Source: Unio delphinus
Lineage: Eukaryota > Mollusca > Bivalvia > Unionida > Unionidae
Direction of reading: 5' to 3'
DNA length: 64,000 nucleotides
Assembly: GCA_029339505.1 (NCBI GenBank)
Contig: JAQISU010000069.1
Coordinates: 9,140,001 to 9,204,000 of the forward strand
Shown here: positions 60,497 through 64,000 of the stretch, piece after piece
Position numbering within the stretch: position 1 is the first letter of the stretch
Layout: each line of letters starts with the position of its first letter
Made by a program: the position numbers and the translations under genes
The notes under the pieces: model-generated
Seen by the model: the letters and a program-made list of their open reading frames with translations, nothing else
What the model was told of the DNA's origin: nothing
Database searches by the model: none

Positions 60497-60838
60497 ATGG
60501 AAGGATTTTATATAATGAATCATTGCAAATGGCTTATGATTGGATCAGTGACACCGTGTAACAGATCATGCATAATTGAATTCTGTTGGTATCATATGCA
60601 AAGCTTTCGTCGTGGAAGCCTTGGTCCGTTACCCTGTATTCGATGTGGGGTTGGGGTCAGGGGGAAGTCGCAATTATGTCTTATGTGTGGCGGCAAACGA
60701 TACAGGGAACTAAAACGCTATTATGATAAAAGAATAAAAAATACTGTCATTGACCCCAACGATGACAAAATCATAAAGACTCCTCAAGATTATATACAGA
60801 TACTTATAATTAAACCAAACAATGAATTAGAAAAATAG
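60497..60838 (+). CDS. Small double zinc-finger protein
   Basis: 113 residues from ATG 60497; Met7 is an alternative start. Two metal-binding groups are visible: Cys21, Cys25, Cys30, His33 (PCNRSCIIEFCWYH), then a CxxC...CxxC ribbon at Cys47, Cys50, Cys61 and Cys64 (CIRCGVGVRGKSQLCLMCGG). A basic stretch KRYRELKRYYDKRIK follows and then a hydrophobic tail. Divergent from the polymerase gene with 24 bp between start codons. Probably a nucleic-acid-binding or regulatory protein of the virus. I do not recognise a named family. Confidence 0.65.
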   Translation: MEGFYIMNHCKWLMIGSVTPCNRSCIIEFCWYHMQSFRRGSLGPLPCIRCGVGVRGKSQLCLMCGGKRYRELKRYYDKRIKNTVIDPNDDKIIKTPQDYIQILIIKPNNELEK

Positions 60839-61000
60839 TGTTATTATACAAATGAACCAAGAATTCAGACCTCACCCGTGCTTGTTAATTATGAAGCATT
60901 TCAAAAGAGACAGGACAAAAAATTCGATTTTCGTATGTCTATAACACCAAGGGAGACAACTCTTAAATATAACCAATGGATATAACCAAGGGAGTTATCA

Positions 61001-61085
61001 TTGTGATTTAGCGGCTGGGTATTGTTTTATAGGAAAAGAAATATTTTCTTTTTTTTTAGTGTTTAAGTCAAATATTCTGTCTCAC
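61001..61085 (+). repeat. Direct repeat R1 (partial copy)
   Basis: Starts TTGTGATTTAGCGGCTGGGT, ends AGTCAAATATTCTGTCTC; shares only the left half of R2 and R3. Confidence 0.75.
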
Positions 61086-61200
61086 GTGCGATTAATGCGT
61101 ATTTCATAAACATAGGATGTGATCCGGAGATGCAGGCGTTACAGGATAACACACGTGTATACTTTCTCCCTTAGATTGTGTTAACTTGTTTTATGGGTTA

Positions 61201-61390
61201 TTGTGATTCAACGGCTGGGCATTGTTTTGTAAGAAAAGAAATGTTTGCAAACAATTATATTCTTTTTTCTAGTGTTTAAGTCAAATATTCTGTCTCATTT
61301 AAATACTGTGAAGCACCATTAATAAGTAATTCAAGAAAATAAAATAGCATACCTTGCGGATTGCTGTATTAAGTCCCCTTATATACTCTC
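61201..61390 (+). repeat. Direct repeat R2
   Basis: Starts TTGTGATTCAACGGCTGGGC and runs through CAAATATTCTGTCTCATTTA, CTGTGAAGCACCATTAATAA and GAAAATAAAATAGCA. Nearly the same text recurs in R3. Confidence 0.8.
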
Positions 61391-61713
61391 TCCCTTAGAT
61401 GGTGTCGAGTTGATAGGGAGGGAATAACAACCCCTCCCACCTACTCATATATGTTTCTACTATTATGTGTAAATATAAGTGTTTTTAAATGTCTGTATGT
61501 AGTGAGTGTGGTGAAAATGTGTGTATGAGAGACGGGTGCTGGGGGGGGGGTTGACTATCATTTGTATAATTTAATATGTAAATATTGAATAAAGATTTAA
61601 AAAAAAAGAGGATGCCGACATGGCACCTATAAAAGATGTACAAATGCCCCTAGAGAGCGTCTACAATCTATAAAAATTACATTACAGTATGGCGTGGGTT
61701 ATTTCCCCCTAAA

Positions 61714-61921
61714 TTGTGATTCAGCGGCTTGGGCTATAATTAATTAGAAAAGAAATCAAATATAAAATGTTTTCAAACGATTATATTCTTTTTTTTAGTG
61801 CTTTATGCAAATATTCTGTCTCATTTAAATACTGTGAAGCACCATTAACAAGTAATTCAAGAAAATAAAATAACACACTCTGTGGATTGACGCTGCTGTA
61901 TTAGTCACCTTATATACTAAA
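61714..61921 (+). repeat. Direct repeat R3
   Basis: Starts TTGTGATTCAGCGGCTTGGG. It shares ATATTCTGTCTCATTTAAAT, CTGTGAAGCACCATTAACAA and GGATTG...CTGTATTA with R2. Confidence 0.8.
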
Positions 61922-61937
61922 TGAAAGGTTTAAAGCT

Positions 61938-62081
61938 GGGGCTTTCAAGGCCAATCCGACCAGTCAAAAAATAACCCACGCCATTGACACGTGTGCCTGG
62001 TTGACTTTTCTCAATCATGCAACCGGGTTTAATTTCATGGGTTGCTTTGATTGGTCGGATTGGCCTTTGAAAATCAGCCCC
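61938..62081. repeat. Long inverted repeat with about 32-bp arms
   Basis: The left arm (61938-61969, GGGGCTTTCAAGGCCAATCC then GACCAGTCAAA) pairs with the right arm (62046-62081, TTTGATTGGTCGGATTGGCC then TTTGAAAATCAGCCCC). The spacer is about 76 bp. The spacer's ATAACCCACGCC also pairs with GGCGTGGGTTAT at about 61691. Possible hairpin, MITE or control element. Confidence 0.75.
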
Positions 62082-62150
62082 GTAGTTTCATGTTTGTGAT
62101 GTCTGTGCCGTCCCATCATCATTACATCATCATTGAATTATAATCCACCC

Positions 62151-62316
62151 TTAATTAAGTTAATTAAGTATATGTATACCTACAATCTGAATGGAGATAT
62201 ATACGGTATTTGTGCTGTCCTTAATTAAGTTAATTAAGTATATGTATACCTACAATTTGCCACAACACTCGAGTGGAGATATATACGGTATTTGTGCTGT
62301 CCTTAATTAAGTATAT
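62151..62316 (+). repeat. Tandem repeat of 70-81 bp units, 2.2 copies
   Basis: Units start TTAATTAAGTTAATTAAGTA and end GGAGATATATACGGTATTTG then TGCTGTCC (62151-62220, 62221-62302), with a third partial start. TTAATTAA palindromes open each unit. Directly upstream of the CRE site and the first small gene, so a promoter-proximal element is plausible. Confidence 0.85.
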
Positions 62317-62320
62317 GTTG

Positions 62321-62328
62321 TGACGTCA
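62321..62328. promoter_or_regulatory. Consensus CRE (TGACGTCA) before the 75-aa gene
   Basis: A perfect 8-bp ATF/CREB palindrome 29 bp before the ATG at 62358, whose own context AAGATGGCG resembles a YY1-type start-site motif. Together these look like a host-factor-driven promoter. Motif evidence only. Confidence 0.5.
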
Positions 62329-62357
62329 CCCCAAGCATATGTTCTGGGCGGTCTAAG

Positions 62358-62585
62358 ATGGCGTTTGCCACGTTAGGCCTCCCTTCCGGAGATGTATGTT
62401 TCGGGTTTCCTTTGGGCTTACTTGGATGTGAAGGCAACCAAGGAGTTCCAAAGATGTGTTGTCGTATATATGTAACCTCTAGGTCATTTCACGTAAACAT
62501 ACCCTCTTGTGATTCTAACCCGTTATTTGACGAGTTAGATTCACTCTTAGGGGAATATGTTTCCGGTGAATGTAAATATAAATGA
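62358..62585 (+). CDS. Small 75-aa protein of unknown function
   Basis: ATG 62358 in a strong context (AAGATGG). The sequence is rich in Gly and Cys in the first half (GLLGCEGNQG, MCCRIY), with an acidic amphipathic stretch NPLFDELDSLLGEYVSGE at residues 54-71. No known domain. The promoter-like context, with the CRE and tandem repeats upstream, supports a real gene. The acidic Leu-rich tail resembles short transcription-factor-binding motifs of viral regulators; this is a pattern impression only. Confidence 0.5.
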   Translation: MAFATLGLPSGDVCFGFPLGLLGCEGNQGVPKMCCRIYVTSRSFHVNIPSCDSNPLFDELDSLLGEYVSGECKYK

Positions 62586-62604
62586 CCTAAAATAAATAAC
62601 ATCC

Positions 62605-62778
62605 ATGGATGTAATTAGCTCTCCGTCACATTTGGGTAGCCCCGTATGGTGTTCAAAAATGAATTACCGGCCAAATAGTGTCAAATCGAGATCGAAGAAA
62701 TCTCAGAAAAAAAATGAAAATACTCATAGAAAGAACCCTATGAAAGACACAGTGGCCTATATCAAGGGGGCCAAATGA
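62605..62778 (+). CDS. Small basic protein (57 aa)
   Basis: From ATG 62605 (MDVISSPSHLGSPVWCSKMN) to TGA 62778. The middle is strongly basic (KSRSKKSQKKNENTHRKNPM), like a nuclear localisation or DNA-condensing segment. It lies 19 bp after the 75-aa gene on the same strand. Small basic core proteins that condense DNA are common in adenovirus-like virions; applying that here is inference. Confidence 0.4.
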   Translation: MDVISSPSHLGSPVWCSKMNYRPNSVKSRSKKSQKKNENTHRKNPMKDTVAYIKGAK

Positions 62779-62825
62779 CTGATAACCGCTCATCATGGTT
62801 GTTATTTATTTTTGTCTGCATTTAT

Positions 62826-62992
62826 ATTTATATATACAGACTGAATTTTAAAAAAGATAGTTATATATACAGACTGAATTTTTAAAAAAGATATTTATAT
62901 ATACAGACTGAATTTTTAAAAAAGATATTTATATATACAGAATTAATTTTAAAAAATATATTTATATATACAGACTGAATTTTAAAAATTTT
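62826..62992 (+). repeat. Tandem repeat of about 35-bp units, five copies
   Basis: Units of the form TTATATATACAGACTGAATT followed by TTTAAAAAAGATA, the fourth diverged. Ends about 50 bp before the ATG of the 118-aa gene; possible promoter or replication repeat. Confidence 0.85.
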
Positions 62993-63042
62993 AACGGCTC
63001 ATTTATTTTTGAAAAATGAATTAGAAATATGTATTATCATAT

Positions 63043-63399
63043 ATGAATTCTGAAATTATGAATAGCATCATAGTTGAAATTGCAAAATTGAAAAATCAGA
63101 ATATTAAATTGTCAGATGGGTTAAATCCTGATCAAATCAAGTCGGATTTTCAGGATATAGAATACGGAGTTAGCACTAACAAGTATATGTTACCAAAGAA
63201 ATATGCACTCATCAAAAAAATTCAAAATTCTATTCGAGACTCTCTTGCATTTTCCAGTGAAGTAGATGTGTTTGTTCCGTTATATACTATCGTGGAAGGA
63301 ATACGAAAAGAATTGGGTAACGAATATGAATTGAAAAAGGAAGTTAATTCTAAAATTAGAATCTTACGAGCGTTAATTCAAGAAAATGAACTATTTTGA
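63043..63399 (+). CDS. 118-aa helical protein of unknown function
   Basis: ATG 63043 (MNSEIMNSIIVEIAKLKNQN) to TGA 63399. Heptad-like Ile/Leu/Lys spacing at both ends (residues 5-25 and 85-118, including KKEVNSKIRILRALIQENEL) suggests helices or a short coiled coil. There is no Cys and no known motif. Codon use and AT content are like the rest of the element. It sits between the 35-bp repeats and the partial gene at 63606. Confidence 0.6.
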   Translation: MNSEIMNSIIVEIAKLKNQNIKLSDGLNPDQIKSDFQDIEYGVSTNKYMLPKKYALIKKIQNSIRDSLAFSSEVDVFVPLYTIVEGIRKELGNEYELKKEVNSKIRILRALIQENELF

Positions 63400-63432
63400 T
63401 TGACCGACCCTCAAAAGATTTTGTCAGACAGT

Positions 63433-63451
63433 AAAATCTCCTTGAGATTTT
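63433..63451. terminator. Perfect 8-bp hairpin followed by T-rich DNA
   Basis: AAAATCTC, loop CTT, GAGATTTT, then a T-run, between two same-strand genes. It could mark a transcript end; nothing more supports it. Confidence 0.3.
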
Positions 63452-63605
63452 CATTTTTTTGTCATTTTTTGATTGAATCAGTGAAAATATTTCACACTGC
63501 GAAAATAAAAATATTTCACAGCAATAAAAAATTGGACCGTTAAGGATGGAATCATCGATGGGAAAAATTGTTTTACAATTGAAAAATGGTTTCTGATTTC
63601 AAATA

Positions 63606-64000
63606 ATGGTCAATGAAGCATTAACGACCCGATTGGCTCGTGAGCGACTAGATGCAATTAAGAAATTTATACCAATTCGCGACTCTGTCAGGAATAAACT
63701 GCAACAACGACAGAGTTTACAAACTGATTTTGCTCTGGGGTCTGAAGAGTTGTTTAAACCAGTAACCACAGCAACGAAAGGGGTAGAGCGTGCTTTACTG
63801 GGAGATGGTCCCGAGACGGGAAAATCTGTTATTGGTGAACTTGAAAAACTAGCAGCGAAAACTGAACAAACTGAAAAAAATGATCCGAAAAAAACGACTG
63901 TTTCTCTGTTGAATAAATTTACTGATCATGCTAAAATATTAATAAAAAAACCTATTTTATTGAAATCAAAGGATTATCAAGCCTTTGGTAATTTTGCTGC
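63606..64000 (+). CDS. Partial gene, N-terminal 131 residues, open at the window end
   Basis: From ATG 63606 the frame stays open to 64000 with no stop. It starts MVNEALTTRLARERLDAIKK and continues with charged helical sequence (DSVRNKLQQRQSLQTDFALG), a Lys/Thr-rich linker (EKNDPKKTT) and ends DYQAFGNFA. No catalytic motif seen. It is the first gene of what should be the structural side of the virus, so a virion or scaffold protein is a reasonable guess, unproven. Tandem copies of AAAATATTTCACA lie upstream at 63485-63520. Confidence 0.6.
   Translation, partial: MVNEALTTRLARERLDAIKKFIPIRDSVRNKLQQRQSLQTDFALGSEELFKPVTTATKGVERALLGDGPETGKSVIGELEKLAAKTEQTEKNDPKKTTVSLLNKFTDHAKILIKKPILLKSKDYQAFGNFA

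Larger units (their letters stand above)
60839..62357. other. Repeat-rich non-coding stretch of the element
   Basis: No credible gene. It holds three diverged direct repeats, a long inverted repeat and a tandem repeat, listed separately. A G-run and an A-run occur at about 61543 and 61596. Confidence 0.6.
48771..64000. mobile_element. Integrated Polinton/adintovirus-like element (left end inside window, right end outside)
   Basis: Compact genes on both strands replace the gene desert from here to the window end. They include a packaging ATPase, zinc ribbon plus PLA2, a Polinton-type integrase and a polymerase B-helicase fusion, then small genes reading right. That set is known from Maverick/Polinton elements and the related adintoviruses, dsDNA viruses of animals. 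The core module is present twice, head to tail. No 6-bp target-site duplication could be matched because the right end is outside. Capsid and protease genes are not in view. Assignment to the Polinton-like supergroup is confident; assignment to a named family is not. Confidence 0.8.

Noticed and set aside
62826..62992. CRISPR-like array
   Set aside because: The units are directly tandem with no unique spacers and lie in a eukaryotic virus-like element.

Overview
The window looks like nuclear DNA of an animal, probably a marine invertebrate and most likely a mollusc. The lineage is an inference. It rests on the AT-rich, intron- and microsatellite-rich background, a tRNA-derived SINE with strict target-site duplications, DIRS-like and Ty3/gypsy fossils, and Maverick/Polinton remnants. 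There is no sign of bacterial gene organisation.

Layout. At 1-3.8 kb lies a decayed Maverick/Polinton: a minus-strand protein-primed DNA polymerase B running off the window start, a divergent plus-strand CCHC zinc-knuckle gene with its own TATA box, and a third broken minus-strand gene. From 3.8 to 48.7 kb the DNA is mostly non-coding. It holds a DIRS-like retroelement fossil (about 7.5-9.4 kb), a Ty3/gypsy gag-protease fossil (18.2-19.9 kb), several (TA)n, (GA)n and trinucleotide microsatellites, diverged satellites (17.3, 27.5 and 33.9 kb), four SINE copies (two inside a seemingly perfect 522-bp tandem duplication at 38.9-39.9 kb), a mariner-type MITE (48.0 kb) and possible minus-strand host exons (30.6-33.3 and perhaps 40.2 kb).

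The main content is at 48.8-64 kb: a virus-like integrated element that continues past the right edge. A module of about 5.85 kb occurs twice head to tail (48771-54648 and 54649-60472, integrases about 90% identical by eye). Each module carries, in order, a small inverted-repeat block, an A32/FtsK-like packaging ATPase (-), a zinc-ribbon protein (+), a parvovirus-like phospholipase A2 domain (+), a Polinton-type retroviral integrase (+), an HNH nuclease domain (-) and a DNA polymerase B fused to an SF1 (Pif1/RecD-like) helicase (-). Right of unit 2 are a zinc-finger gene, a repeat-rich regulatory-looking stretch, two very small genes, a 118-aa gene and a partial gene open to the window end. 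Capsid genes are not seen and would be expected further right.

How the parts would work together. Polymerase-helicase would replicate the genome, the integrase would insert it into host DNA, the ATPase would package DNA into capsids, and the PLA2 would breach an endosomal membrane during entry. This is the Polinton/adintovirus plan, but with an unusual polymerase-helicase(-HNH) chain. In both units the PLA2 has no AUG and sits in the -1 frame behind a canonical A AAA AAC slippery heptamer at the end of the zinc-ribbon gene, so it is probably made as a frameshift fusion. Neither unit is fully intact. Unit 1 has a broken polymerase and a frameshifted ATPase tail. Unit 2 has an open polymerase-helicase frame, but both of its P-loops carry Gly-to-Arg changes next to the catalytic lysine.
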